Below are positions 53,331 through 62,021 of a stretch of 64,000 bases of DNA, one piece after another. Source of the DNA: Panacagrimonas sp052387695 (lineage in GTDB: Bacteria; Pseudomonadota; Gammaproteobacteria; Nevskiales; Nevskiaceae); assembly GCA_052387695.1 (NCBI GenBank), contig JBQTIX010000002.1:1-64000 (forward strand). Reading direction: 5' to 3'. A model generated the notes under the pieces. It saw only the letters and a program-made list of their open reading frames with translations. It was not told the DNA's origin and made no database searches. The translations under genes were made by a program, and so were the position numbers. The number at the start of each line of letters is the position of its first letter. The first letter of the stretch is position 1.

Positions 53331-55064
53331 ATGTCGAACCCCATTTTTCGTAAGTCGCTTGCATGCCTGCTGTCCGCGGTGGCCGCTGTCCTGTTGCCGG
53401 CCTCCCTGCTCGCGGCCGGGCCGATCAAACCTCTGAGCGGCGCGCGCAAGGCGAGTCCGGCCTCCGCCACCTTCGTCAACAGCTCCAATCCGCCTGCTGT
53501 GGCCTCCGATGCGCTGGGCAACACGGTCGTGGCCATGCTGGTCACCGTCAACACCGCCGAGCGCATCGTCATCCAGGGTTACAACAACCTGGGCGATCCG
53601 CTGCGCGAAGGCTTTGTCCTGGTCGATACCGCCAGCAACACCATCATCGAGGCGCCGGTGATTGCGATGGACGCGACCGGACGCTTCGTCCTGGCCTGGG
53701 AAAGTACCGTGGCCGGCAGCGGCGATACCGACATCGTGGCGCGGCGCTTCGGGCGCGATCTGCGGCCGCTCGATCCTGCCGAGTTCCTGGTCAACCGGGC
53801 GAATACCGTGAACGACCAGCAATATCCCGCGGTGGCGATGGGACCGGACGGCGAGTTCGTGGTGAGCTGGACCAGCCAGCCCGCCGACGGCTCCGGTTTC
53901 AACGAAATCCGTGCGCGCCGTTTCAACTTTTTCCTGCCGCCCGAAAATTCGGCCGACGAGATCGTGGCCGTCGGCAACGAGGACAGCTTCCTCGGCGAGT
54001 CGGCGGTGGCGATGAGCGCGCGCGGCGAGTGGGTGGTGATGTGGGACGACGATCGGGACCGGTTTGAAGAGGTCGTCGGCATCCGCGGCCGCGCCTACGA
54101 CGGCGGCGGCGCCAAGGGTCCGGCCTTTCCCGTTTCCGGATCGCCGGGCGTGACGGGAACGCCAAGGCTGGCGATCAATGCGGATGGCGACTACGTGGTG
54201 TGCTGGACCCAGCAGGACGATGTCCTGGTCAGCAAGACGCGGGTCTTTGCGCGGCGCTTCAGGTTTCCGGCGGTCCCGATCGACAGCAACGGGTTTCTGA
54301 TCCGCGGCGACGACGATCCCGGCAGCTTCGAGTCGCAGGTGTCGGTCGATCTGAGCGGACGTTTCGTCATAGTTTACAGAGGGACCCAAGGCAACGGGGT
54401 CGGAGCCAGACCGTTCGCACGCGTGTTTCGTCCCAACGGCCGGCCGCTGGGACGGGAGTTCGTTCTGGCGCAGCAGCCGGCTTTTGGCGACCAATCGAAG
54501 TTTCGCGTGGCGGCCGACGCGGACGGCGATTTCAGCATCGCCTACTACCAGCGGAGCACGGACGGATTCGGCAATCAGATTGAAGGCGCCAGCGGCTACT
54601 TCGCGCGTCGCTTCCGCGGGCCGGAGCCGATCGACCTCAGCGTAAGGATCAAGGGGCCGCGCGAGCCTCTGGCGGGCCTGCCGGCGAACTTCAAGGTCAT
54701 CGCCACGAACCTGCATCCGGTAAGTCCGGCGACCGGTCCTGTCGACCCGCACAGCGCCATCGGCGCCGCGCTCAAGCCCAGCCTCTTCATCACGCTGCCG
54801 CAGGGCTTCAGCGTGGTCCGTCGTATCGACTTCCAGCCCGGAAGCGCCGGCCGCTGCCTGACCGTTGACGCGGGGATGCGCTGCGATTTCGGGCGCTCGC
54901 TCGCCGCGGGCGAGACGGCGACCGTGAGATTCAGCGCCATCCCGCTGTCGCCCGGACGCTACGAGACCACCGCGACGGTGAGCACCGATTCGCTCGATCC
55001 GGACGAGGGCAAGATCGGCAGCAACAACGAGGCGGTGGAGGTGACGCGCGCGGTTCCGCCGTAG
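53331..55064 (+). CDS. Secreted repeat protein of unknown function
   Basis: A 577-residue exported protein with signal peptide (LACLLSAVAAVLLPASLLAAG). The body contains several copies of a ~60-residue motif of the type VAMDATGRFVLAWES ... DIVARRF, VAMGPDGEFVVSWTS ... IRARRF and LAINADGDYVVCWTQ ... VFARRF. This suggests a beta-propeller or similar blade fold. The C-terminal ~120 residues form a DUF11-like beta domain (IKGPREPLAGLPANFKVIATN). GGGAGGTGAG precedes the ATG. The ligand or role is unknown. Confidence 0.8.
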   Translation: MSNPIFRKSLACLLSAVAAVLLPASLLAAGPIKPLSGARKASPASATFVNSSNPPAVASDALGNTVVAMLVTVNTAERIVIQGYNNLGDPLREGFVLVDTASNTIIEAPVIAMDATGRFVLAWESTVAGSGDTDIVARRFGRDLRPLDPAEFLVNRANTVNDQQYPAVAMGPDGEFVVSWTSQPADGSGFNEIRARRFNFFLPPENSADEIVAVGNEDSFLGESAVAMSARGEWVVMWDDDRDRFEEVVGIRGRAYDGGGAKGPAFPVSGSPGVTGTPRLAINADGDYVVCWTQQDDVLVSKTRVFARRFRFPAVPIDSNGFLIRGDDDPGSFESQVSVDLSGRFVIVYRGTQGNGVGARPFARVFRPNGRPLGREFVLAQQPAFGDQSKFRVAADADGDFSIAYYQRSTDGFGNQIEGASGYFARRFRGPEPIDLSVRIKGPREPLAGLPANFKVIATNLHPVSPATGPVDPHSAIGAALKPSLFITLPQGFSVVRRIDFQPGSAGRCLTVDAGMRCDFGRSLAAGETATVRFSAIPLSPGRYETTATVSTDSLDPDEGKIGSNNEAVEVTRAVPP

Positions 55065-55093
55065 GGAAGGTCTGCACAGGTTCGATCCGGCTC

Positions 55094-55160
55094 GTAGGTC
55101 GGTTCAAGCCGGAGGCGGAACCGACGCTGCGCGCCCTCGACGACGACCGACGTGCATCCG
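55094..55160. repeat. TAGGTCGG-type palindromic repeat, copy 2 (partial)
   Basis: A left half-unit GTAGGTCGGTTCAAGCC, then GGCGGAACCGAC and GCGCGCCCTCGACGACGACC as in the other copies, but no good right end. It lies between the secreted-protein gene and the convergent MerR gene. Confidence 0.7.
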
Positions 55161-55181
55161 ACGTTCCCGCCGCGAACCCGC

Positions 55182-56006
55182 TCAGTGCTGCATCTGCTCC
55201 AGGATCTGCGCCACTCGTTCGCCAAGAAATTTGTTCGCCGCCATCTCCAGCGCACGCGAGACTTCGGACTCCACCGCCATCATCGCCAGCGGCCGCAGAC
55301 GCCAGATGGTGTCGGCGAGCCTGGGCACGTCCTCGCGGGGCGGCAACTGGCCTTCGCCGTAGTGATCGAGCAGGTGGGCGATCAACTGCACCATCTGGTC
55401 GGCGACGCGCTGCACGTTGGCGCGCAGTCCTTCGATCACCTTGAGCAGATCGTCCAGCGGCATGCCGGCCTTGGCCAGCTCGGCGCCCGCGATCAGCATC
55501 TTCGGGCTCGGTGCGCGGTAGCGCAGGCCGTCGGGCTCCAGCAGGCCCAGCTCGATCACCTTGGCCAGGGTGCGCGGGTTGAACACGACGCCGAACATTT
55601 TCAGCAATTCGGCCAGGGAAAAATGACGCGGCTGTTCGGCCGACCAGGGGCTGGTGATGGCGCGTTCCAGACCGATGATGTCGTGCAGGTCGTTGCCGCG
55701 TTCGAGCGCCTCGATCAGCTCGCCGATGTTGCCGAGCGTGTAGCCGCGCGCCAGTAAAGTTCCGATCAGGCGCAGGCGCGCCAAATGATCGTGCGAGTAC
55801 CAGCCGGTCCGTCCGCGGCGCTGCGGCGGCGGCAGCAGGCCGCGATCCTGGTAGGCGCGGACGTTGCGGACGGTGCTGTCGCCTTCACGGGCCAGTTCGT
55901 CGATGGTGTATTCGGCCTCGCCGGAACCCGGCTGCGGCGCCGGACTGCGCGCGAAGCGAGAGGCGCGATGCTCGCGGGCAGGCGGGCTTTTCTGTTTTGC
56001 GGCCAT
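55182..56006 (-). CDS. MerR-family transcriptional regulator
   Basis: A 274-residue regulator. The winged helix-turn-helix at ~32-100 is clear: YTIDELAREGDSTVRNVRAYQDRGLLPPPQRRGRTGWYS, with TLLARGYTLGNIGELIE. A long C-terminal helical domain of unknown ligand follows. The ATG at 56006 is chosen since upstream sequence of the longer frame is antisense to the next gene's start. It is divergent from the LolA-like/RND gene pair, a usual place for a local regulator. Confidence 0.88.
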   Translation of the reverse strand: MAAKQKSPPAREHRASRFARSPAPQPGSGEAEYTIDELAREGDSTVRNVRAYQDRGLLPPPQRRGRTGWYSHDHLARLRLIGTLLARGYTLGNIGELIEALERGNDLHDIIGLERAITSPWSAEQPRHFSLAELLKMFGVVFNPRTLAKVIELGLLEPDGLRYRAPSPKMLIAGAELAKAGMPLDDLLKVIEGLRANVQRVADQMVQLIAHLLDHYGEGQLPPREDVPRLADTIWRLRPLAMMAVESEVSRALEMAANKFLGERVAQILEQMQH

Positions 56007-56124
56007 GATCCGGGCATTGTAGGGGCTGGCTGCCTGCCATACGCCGCGCGTGCATGCCGCGCGTCCGGGTGCCGGGCTTCGGTAAGCTAGCGGCGATTTC
56101 CTGGAGACCTTGTGGGAGACGAAC

Positions 56125-56901
56125 ATGCGGGGAATCCTCTTTGCCGGCGTCTGCCTGCTCGCTGCCGCACCCGCGCAGGCGGTGGACTCGATCGAGCGGA
56201 TCGAGGCCTGCATGCGCGCCAACCTGCCTACCACCGTGCAGGTCAGGGACTTTGAACTGGTGTCCACCGACAAGACCGGCGGAACCCGTACGCTCGCCGG
56301 CAAGCTGCATGCGCGCCTGGAAAACGGTCTGATCAACGCGACGATGCGCGTCGAACAGCCTCCCGATCTGCGCGGCGCGGCCTACCTGGTGCGAGAGGCC
56401 AAGGCCGACAAGGACGAGGAGGTCTATGTCTACCTGCCGGCGCTGCAAAAGGTGCGGCGCGTGAACGGCGGCATGAAGGACAGTCCCTTGTTCGGCACCG
56501 ACCTGTCCTACGCCGACATCAAGCAGCTCGCCTACGCCTTCACCGGTGAGACGCTCAAGCTGGAGAAGGAAGACACGCTGGAAAAAAGGCCGATGTGGCT
56601 GCTGAGCATGGCGCCCGATCCCGCGCACGGCGCGCGCTTCGACAAGGTGCTGGCCTGGATCGACCAGAAGACCTGCATGGTGCTGAAGGCGGAGTTTTTG
56701 TCGGATGGCACGGTGCGCAAGCGCTTTGCCAGCGCCGCGAAATTTCTGGTGCAGTCCGGACCGCATTGGTATTTCAGCGAAGGCCGGGTCGAGGATTTGC
56801 AGGAAAAGACCTTCACGGATGTCCGCATCCTGGACGTGACCAGCGGCAAGGACCTGGCCGATCGACTGTTCAACCCGCGGATGTTCTATGTGGGGAATTG
56901 A
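56125..56901 (+). CDS. LolA-like outer-membrane lipoprotein-sorting protein (RND partner)
   Basis: A 258-residue periplasmic protein with signal peptide (ILFAGVCLLAAAPAQA). It matches the 'outer membrane lipoprotein-sorting protein' family with a LolA-like fold: EEVYVYLPALQKVRRVNG, DSPLFGTDLSYADIKQ and a late LADRLFNPRMFYVG. In many genomes this family is encoded beside an RND/MMPL exporter, as here, and may take lipid from it. GGGAGACG precedes the ATG at 56125. Confidence 0.85.
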   Translation: MRGILFAGVCLLAAAPAQAVDSIERIEACMRANLPTTVQVRDFELVSTDKTGGTRTLAGKLHARLENGLINATMRVEQPPDLRGAAYLVREAKADKDEEVYVYLPALQKVRRVNGGMKDSPLFGTDLSYADIKQLAYAFTGETLKLEKEDTLEKRPMWLLSMAPDPAHGARFDKVLAWIDQKTCMVLKAEFLSDGTVRKRFASAAKFLVQSGPHWYFSEGRVEDLQEKTFTDVRILDVTSGKDLADRLFNPRMFYVGN

Positions 56902-56923
56902 GGTGGAGATGGGGAGGTCGGGC

Positions 56924-57060
56924 GTAGATCGGTGTAGGTCGGGTCAAGCTCGCGTGCTTTTCGCGGGCGGACCCGACATGCGCCGGTGGTCGGAGCCGTC
57001 GGTTCCGGCCGCATGAAGCCGCGGCCTTGAACCGACCTACACCGACCTACAACCGACCCA
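56924..57060. repeat. TAGGTCGG-type palindromic repeat, copy 3
   Basis: A unit with ends GTAGATCGGTGTAGGTCGGG and TACACCGACCTACAACCGAC and an inner hairpin CGCGTGCTTTTCGCGGGCG. It sits between the LolA-like gene and the RND gene, ending 15 bases before the RND start codon. Confidence 0.85.
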
Positions 57061-57075
57061 CATCGCCACGCTGAC

Positions 57076-59808
57076 GTGAACGCCTTCCAGAAGCTGATCG
57101 AATGGGCAGCGCGCCGGCCGAGCTCGGTGCTGCTGATCGTGCTGCTGGCCTCCCTGCTGGCGGTGCTGCGCGTGTTCGAGCTGCCGGGTTTCAAATCGCG
57201 GCTGCTGCTCGATCCCTCCACCGAATCGCTGCTGCCGCAGGACGATAAGGACCGCCAGGTATTCGAACGGGTGCGCGCCACCTTCGGCGAAGCCGATGCG
57301 GTGCTGATGTCGGTGAAGCTCGATCCATTGTTCACGCCGGACAACATGGCGCGCATCGAGCAACTGACGGTTCGCCTGCGCAAGTTCCCCGGCGTCAAGA
57401 CGGTGTTCTCGCTGGGCTCGGCACCCAATGTGCTGGCGCAGGGCGAGGATCTGGAAGTCAGCACTTTCACCCAGCAGGCGCGGGCCGATCCGGAAGCGGT
57501 CAAGCGCTTCCCGCAGCAGATCGCGGCCAACCCGATCTATCGCGGCGTACTGGTCTCGGCGGACGGCAGGCACACGGCCCTGGCGATCGGGCTCGACGCC
57601 GCCGGCGAGGAGCGCTTCCGGCGCGAGGATTACGCGCGCCAGTTCCGCGAGCTGGCGCGCGAAGTCACCGGCAGCGACGAGGTGTGGCTCGCGGGCAGTC
57701 CGGTGGTGAAGGCGGCCAGCACCGGCGCGATGCTGCGCACGCTGTCCTTCAGCGTGCCGATGATTTATCTGATCACGGTGCTGATGCTGTACATCGCCTT
57801 CCGCAGCCTGCGCGCGACCCTGGCGGTGGTGCTCACCGTATCCGTGGCCCTGTTGTGGACCGCGGCCGCGGCGGTGGCGATGGGCATGTCGCTCAACCTG
57901 GTCACGATCATCACGCCGCCGCTGGTGATCACCCTGGGCCTGGCCTACGCCATCCACCTGCTGTCGGATTATTTCGCGGTGGAGGCGCATACCCGCGAGG
58001 AGCGTCGCATCCGCTCGGTCGGGGTGATGCAGCGAGTCGGAGTGGGCCTGTTACTGGCGGGTGCCACGACCATCGCCGGCTTTCTCGCGCTCACGCCCAA
58101 CGCCCTGCCGGCGATCCGCGAGTTCGCGCTGCTGTCGGGGATCGGGGTGAGTGTCCTGTTCCTGCTGATCCTGTTCTTCCTGCCCGCCCTGCTGGATGTT
58201 CTGGGCTGCGGCAAGCACCCGCGTGACTGGGGCGAAAAGGCCGCGGAATGCTGGGCCGACCGAATCGCGGGTTTCGACGTGAAGTGGCGCCGGCCGATCG
58301 TCTGGATCGCGCTGATCATCGTGCCGGTCAATCTGTGGCTGGCGGCCGGCATTCCGGTCGGTACGGACTACATCAAAGCCTTCCGCGAAGGCAATCCGGT
58401 GCGCGAGGAATACGAGGCGATCAATCAGACCTTCAACGGCGCGAACATCGTTTCGGTCGCCATCGAGACCCATGTCAACGATGCGCTGACCGATCCGGAA
58501 CTGGTGCGCGGGATCGATGCCCTGCAGGACTGGCTGCGCGAACAGCCCGAGGTCGGCCAGACCGTCTCCTACGTCGATCACCTCAAGCTGCTCAACCAGA
58601 GCCTCAACAACAACGACCCCACGTATTTCGCGGTGCCGGCCGACTCTGCCGCGATCAAGCAGTTGCTGGTCTTCGCGGGGGGCGACGACATCCGCAGAGT
58701 GATCGACGCGCGCTTCCGCTCGGCGCTGATCACGGTGCGGATCAAGGTGGGCGACTCGATCGAGATCACGCAATTCATCGAGCGGGTGGAAGAGCGTCTG
58801 GCGCAACTGCAACCGCCGCTCAACGGCACCATCACCGGCACGCCGGTGCTGGCCACGCGCACCGTCAACGCGATCGGCCGCGGCCAGTGGATCTCGCTGG
58901 CCATCGCGACGTTCGCGATCTGGGCGCTGCTGGCGCTGATGTTCACCTCGGCCCGCGCGGGACTGTGGGCGCTACTGCCCAACCTGGTGCCGGTGTCGAT
59001 CTACTTTGGCACCCTGCGCCTGCTCGACATTCCGCTCAACCCCACCAACAGCCTGATCGCGAGCATCGTGCTGGGCGTCGCCGTCGACGACACCGTGCAT
59101 TTCCTGACCCGCTTCAACGCGGATGCGCGCTCGACCGGCAGCGAGAGCCTGGCTGTGAAATCCGCGCTGCGCGCCACCCTGCGGCCGACCACGCTCACAA
59201 CCATCGCCCTGTGCCTGGGGCTGCTCGCACTGACTGGCAGCGAACTGGTCAGCCAGCGGCAGTTTGGCTTGCTTGCATCCTTCACCCTGTTCCTTGCCTG
59301 GGTGTCGGAGATCACGCTCACGCCGGCACTGGGATCGCGGCTGCGCATCGTCACCCTGTGGGACCTGCTGCGCCTGGATCTGGGTGCCTCGCCGCAGCAC
59401 ACGATTCCGCTGATGTCGGGTCTGAGCCTGCGCCAGGCGCGGGTGTTCGCGCTGCTGTCCAAGCTGGAGAGTCACCCCGCCGGCGAGCTCGTGATCAAGC
59501 AGGGTGATTTTGCGCGCGATATGTACGTGGTGGTCGAAGGCACGTTGGAGGCCTGGCTCGAACGCAACGACGAGCGCAAGGTGCTCTCGACCATGACCCG
59601 CGGCGCGGTCATGGGCGAGGCGGGTTACTTCGGACAGCGGCGCACGGCCAACGTGAGCTGCGTCACCCCGGTTCGCCTGCTGCGTTTCGACGCCCAGGAC
59701 CTGGAGCGCCTGCGCCGCCGCTTCCCCTGGATCGCCGCGACCATCTTCCGCAATCTCAATCGCGTGCAGGCCGAGCGGCTGGCGCGGGCGACGGCGATGT
59801 TGCAGTGA
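57076..59808 (+). CDS. RND/MMPL-family transporter fused to a cyclic-nucleotide-binding domain
   Basis: A 910-residue inner-membrane transporter with the 12-helix RND layout: first helix (VLLIVLLASLLAVLRVF), large periplasmic loops, and two helix groups near ~220-380 and ~605-760 (LVTIITPPLVITLGLAYAIHL; PTNSLIASIVLGVAVDDTVHFL). The C-terminal ~110 residues form a cNMP-binding domain (AGELVIKQGDFARDMYVVVEGTLEAW, MTRGAVMGEAGYFGQRRTANV). Transport could therefore respond to cAMP or a related molecule. The GTG at 57076 is the start; SD is weak. Fusion to cNMP binding is uncommon in this family. The substrate, maybe a lipid, is unknown. Confidence 0.88.
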   Translation: MNAFQKLIEWAARRPSSVLLIVLLASLLAVLRVFELPGFKSRLLLDPSTESLLPQDDKDRQVFERVRATFGEADAVLMSVKLDPLFTPDNMARIEQLTVRLRKFPGVKTVFSLGSAPNVLAQGEDLEVSTFTQQARADPEAVKRFPQQIAANPIYRGVLVSADGRHTALAIGLDAAGEERFRREDYARQFRELAREVTGSDEVWLAGSPVVKAASTGAMLRTLSFSVPMIYLITVLMLYIAFRSLRATLAVVLTVSVALLWTAAAAVAMGMSLNLVTIITPPLVITLGLAYAIHLLSDYFAVEAHTREERRIRSVGVMQRVGVGLLLAGATTIAGFLALTPNALPAIREFALLSGIGVSVLFLLILFFLPALLDVLGCGKHPRDWGEKAAECWADRIAGFDVKWRRPIVWIALIIVPVNLWLAAGIPVGTDYIKAFREGNPVREEYEAINQTFNGANIVSVAIETHVNDALTDPELVRGIDALQDWLREQPEVGQTVSYVDHLKLLNQSLNNNDPTYFAVPADSAAIKQLLVFAGGDDIRRVIDARFRSALITVRIKVGDSIEITQFIERVEERLAQLQPPLNGTITGTPVLATRTVNAIGRGQWISLAIATFAIWALLALMFTSARAGLWALLPNLVPVSIYFGTLRLLDIPLNPTNSLIASIVLGVAVDDTVHFLTRFNADARSTGSESLAVKSALRATLRPTTLTTIALCLGLLALTGSELVSQRQFGLLASFTLFLAWVSEITLTPALGSRLRIVTLWDLLRLDLGASPQHTIPLMSGLSLRQARVFALLSKLESHPAGELVIKQGDFARDMYVVVEGTLEAWLERNDERKVLSTMTRGAVMGEAGYFGQRRTANVSCVTPVRLLRFDAQDLERLRRRFPWIAATIFRNLNRVQAERLARATAMLQ

Positions 59809-59823
59809 AGCAGGTGTTGGCCG

Positions 59824-59943
59824 GTCGGTGTAGGTCGGTTCAAGCCGAAGGCGGAACCGACACTGCGCGCCCTCTCCAAAGGACGCACGTCGGATCCGCC
59901 CGTGAAAGGCACACGGGCTTGATCCGACCTACACCCGACCTAC
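59824..59943. repeat. TAGGTCGG-type palindromic repeat, copy 4
   Basis: Ends TGTAGGTCGGTTCAAGCCGA and TTGATCCGACCTACACCCGA, with GCGGAACCGAC and a CCGTGAAAGGCACACGG hairpin inside. It lies between the RND gene and greB. Confidence 0.85.
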
Positions 59944-59972
59944 GATTGGCTAACGGATAAAGGACTCACGAC

Positions 59973-60524
59973 ATGGCACGTGGTTGGGGCAAGGAAGAAG
60001 ACTTCGAGGACGCCGGGGACGGCAGCGAGCGCTTTCGCTTGCCTGAAAAGGGACGCTCATCGTCCTACATCACCGCGGAGGGGTATTCGCGCCTCAAGGC
60101 CGAATACGACGAGCTGTGGAGCGTGCGCCGGCCCGATGTGGTTCGCGCGCTGTCCGCCGCCGCGGCCGAGGGCGATCGGTCCGAGAATGCGGAGTACCAG
60201 TACCGCAAGAAGGAACTGCGCGAGATCGACCGCCGCGTGCGTTACCTTCAGGTCCGTGTCCCGGACCTGAAAATCGCCGGCCAGACGCCGGGAAATCCCG
60301 ACCGCGTGTACTTCGGCGCCTGGGTGGAAATGACGGATGCAGCGGGCGATACCAAGACCTACCGCATCGTCGGGCCCGACGAGACCGACGCCGCGCAGGG
60401 ACGCATCAGCGTCGACTCGCCGCTGGCGCGGGCCCTGCTCAATCGCGAGGCCGGCGAGGTGGTGACGGCGCGTTTGCCAGGTGGGGAGACGGAGTTCGAG
60501 ATCGTGTCGGTGCGGTACGCGTAG
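59973..60524 (+). CDS. greB: Transcription elongation factor GreB
   Basis: A 183-residue Gre factor that helps stalled RNA polymerase cut its backtracked RNA. The N-terminal coiled coil carries the acidic tip (AAAEGDRSENAEYQYRKKE) and the C-terminal FKBP-like domain has TYRIVGPDETDAAQGRISVDSPLARALL. The basic patch YRKKELREIDRRVRYL is that of GreB. The N-terminal ~30 residues before SSSYIT are a little longer than in E. coli. The TAG stop lies at the edge of a palindromic repeat. Confidence 0.95.
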   Translation: MARGWGKEEDFEDAGDGSERFRLPEKGRSSSYITAEGYSRLKAEYDELWSVRRPDVVRALSAAAAEGDRSENAEYQYRKKELREIDRRVRYLQVRVPDLKIAGQTPGNPDRVYFGAWVEMTDAAGDTKTYRIVGPDETDAAQGRISVDSPLARALLNREAGEVVTARLPGGETEFEIVSVRYA

Positions 60525-60530
60525 ATCGGA

Positions 60531-60660
60531 TGTGGTCGGGTGTAGGTCGGATCAAGCCCGCGTGCTTTTCGCGGGCGGATCCGACATGCGGCGGTGGGAG
60601 ACGCCCCGCCACCCCGTCGGCTCCGGCCGCAAGAAGCCGCGGCGTTGAGCCGACCTACGG
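60531..60660. repeat. TAGGTCGG-type palindromic repeat, copy 5
   Basis: Ends TGTAGGTCGGATCAAGCC and TTGAGCCGACCTACGG with the CGTGCTTTTCGCGGGCGG hairpin. Its last bases form the TAG stop of the rhodanese gene on the minus strand, so it fills the gap between convergent greB and rhodanese exactly and could end both transcripts. Confidence 0.85.
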
Positions 60661-61032
60661 TTCCACCGGCATCAGGTCTTTCAGCGCTTTCCAGCCGCCA
60701 TCGACGCTGACCACGTTTTCGTAGCCCATTTTTACGAGCGCCTCGGCAGCAAGCGCCGATCGATACCCACCCCCGCAATACAGGTACAGCGGCTGCGTTT
60801 TTTCCGGGTGTCGTGTCTCGATATCGCGCTCGATCACGCCCTTGCCGATGTGCTCGGCGCCCTTCAAATGGCCGGCGGCATACTCGCTCTCCTCGCGCAC
60901 GTCGATGATCGCCGCAACGGGATGCGCCTTGATTTCGTTCGCCAGTTGCGCCGCCTTGATCTCGCGCACGTTTCGTCGCGCGGCATCCACCAGCGCAAGA
61001 AATGCGGGCGAGTGAACGGAAGCGGTGCTCAT
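60655..61032 (-). CDS. Rhodanese-domain sulfurtransferase
   Basis: A 125-residue single-domain rhodanese. The active-site cysteine is in LYLYCGGGYRSALAAEAL, and IIDVREESEYAAGHLKGAEHI is the typical N-terminal motif. It may move sulfur from a persulfide in the cytoplasm; partner unknown. The ATG at 61032 gives the usual length. It is divergent from the DUF3450 gene. Confidence 0.9.
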   Translation of the reverse strand: MSTASVHSPAFLALVDAARRNVREIKAAQLANEIKAHPVAAIIDVREESEYAAGHLKGAEHIGKGVIERDIETRHPEKTQPLYLYCGGGYRSALAAEALVKMGYENVVSVDGGWKALKDLMPVEP

Positions 61033-61152
61033 GGGGTCTCCCGGGCCGATCGGGCCTGACGGCGGATGGAGGGTGGATTTTAGCGAGGCGCGGTGGGCAA
61101 GATGCGGCGCGCCCGAACCCTGAAATTCCAAAAAGGAGGAGAAAACCCCGAC

Positions 61153-61914
61153 ATGACTCCCGGTCGAATCGGCTTGATGGTGGTGATGCTCGCCTGCGCG
61201 CCCGGTCTGAACCGGGCGTGGGCGCAGGACGCTGTCGGCAAGGCGATCGACTCCACCTTGGAGGCCAACCGCGCCGCGCGCGCCTCGCAGCAGAAGATCG
61301 ACGGGCTCGACGACCAGACCCGTGCGATGCTGGAACGCTATCGTTCGGCGAGCTGGCAGGCGCAGCAGCTCACGGTCTACGCCAACCAGCTCGGCGAGCT
61401 GGTCAAGTCACAAGAGGCGGAGCGCGAATCGCTGAAGCGGCAGATCGTCGAGATGGAACGCACCGAGCGCGAGCTGCTGCCGCTGATGCTGCGCATGGTC
61501 GAGGGGCTCGAAAAATTCATCGCGCTGGACCTGCCCTTCCTCGCGACCGAACGCCGCGAGCGGCTGGAGTCTCTGAAGAAATTCATGGCCGACCCCGAGG
61601 CCAACAACGCCGAGAAGTTCAAGCGCATTCTCGAGGCCTGGCAGATCGAATCCGAGTACGGCCGCAGCCTGGGCAGCGAGCGCATCGAGATCGCGGGTCG
61701 CACGATGGACGTGCTGAGAGTCGGGAGGATCGCGCTCTACTACCTCACGCCGGACGGCGAACAGGCCGGCTGGTGGAACCCGGGCAAGAAGACCTGGGAG
61801 GAGTTGCCGCACAAGCACCTGGCCGAGGTGCGGCACGGGCTGCGCATGGCGCGCGAGACGGCGGCGCCAGACCTTCTGAAGCTGCCGATGCCGGCGGTGG
61901 GAGGGGGCTCGTGA
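61153..61914 (+). CDS. DUF3450 periplasmic protein of a TonB-energising cluster
   Basis: A 253-residue exported protein with signal peptide (LMVVMLACAPGLNRAWAQ). A long coiled coil follows (AIDSTLEANRAARASQQKID... SQEAERESLKRQIVEMERTEREL), then a beta-rich end (ALYYLTPDGEQAGWWNPGKKTWEEL). This is the DUF3450 family, regularly encoded before TtpC, ExbB, ExbD and TonB. It probably binds the TtpC periplasmic domain. AAAGGAGG lies ~15 bases before the ATG at 61153. Confidence 0.88.
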   Translation: MTPGRIGLMVVMLACAPGLNRAWAQDAVGKAIDSTLEANRAARASQQKIDGLDDQTRAMLERYRSASWQAQQLTVYANQLGELVKSQEAERESLKRQIVEMERTERELLPLMLRMVEGLEKFIALDLPFLATERRERLESLKKFMADPEANNAEKFKRILEAWQIESEYGRSLGSERIEIAGRTMDVLRVGRIALYYLTPDGEQAGWWNPGKKTWEELPHKHLAEVRHGLRMARETAAPDLLKLPMPAVGGGS

Positions 61915-61951
61915 AGTGTGTCTCTGCAATAGGCCCCGGTGGATTCGCTTC

Positions 61952-61994
61952 GCTTATCCACCCTACGCTGCGCCGGCCCGTAGGGTGGATAAGC
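61952..61994. repeat. Hairpin with GGATAAGC ends between DUF3450 and ttpC
   Basis: The perfect inverted repeat GCTTATCCACCCTAC / GTAGGGTGGATAAGC with a 13-base loop is flanked by GCGCAGCGCATCCGCC. This unit is well known as a dispersed repeat in proteobacteria. Within the operon it may weaken transcription into the downstream genes or separate them. Confidence 0.85.
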
Positions 61995-62021
61995 GCAGCG
62001 CATCCGCCATCCCGGGTCAAG

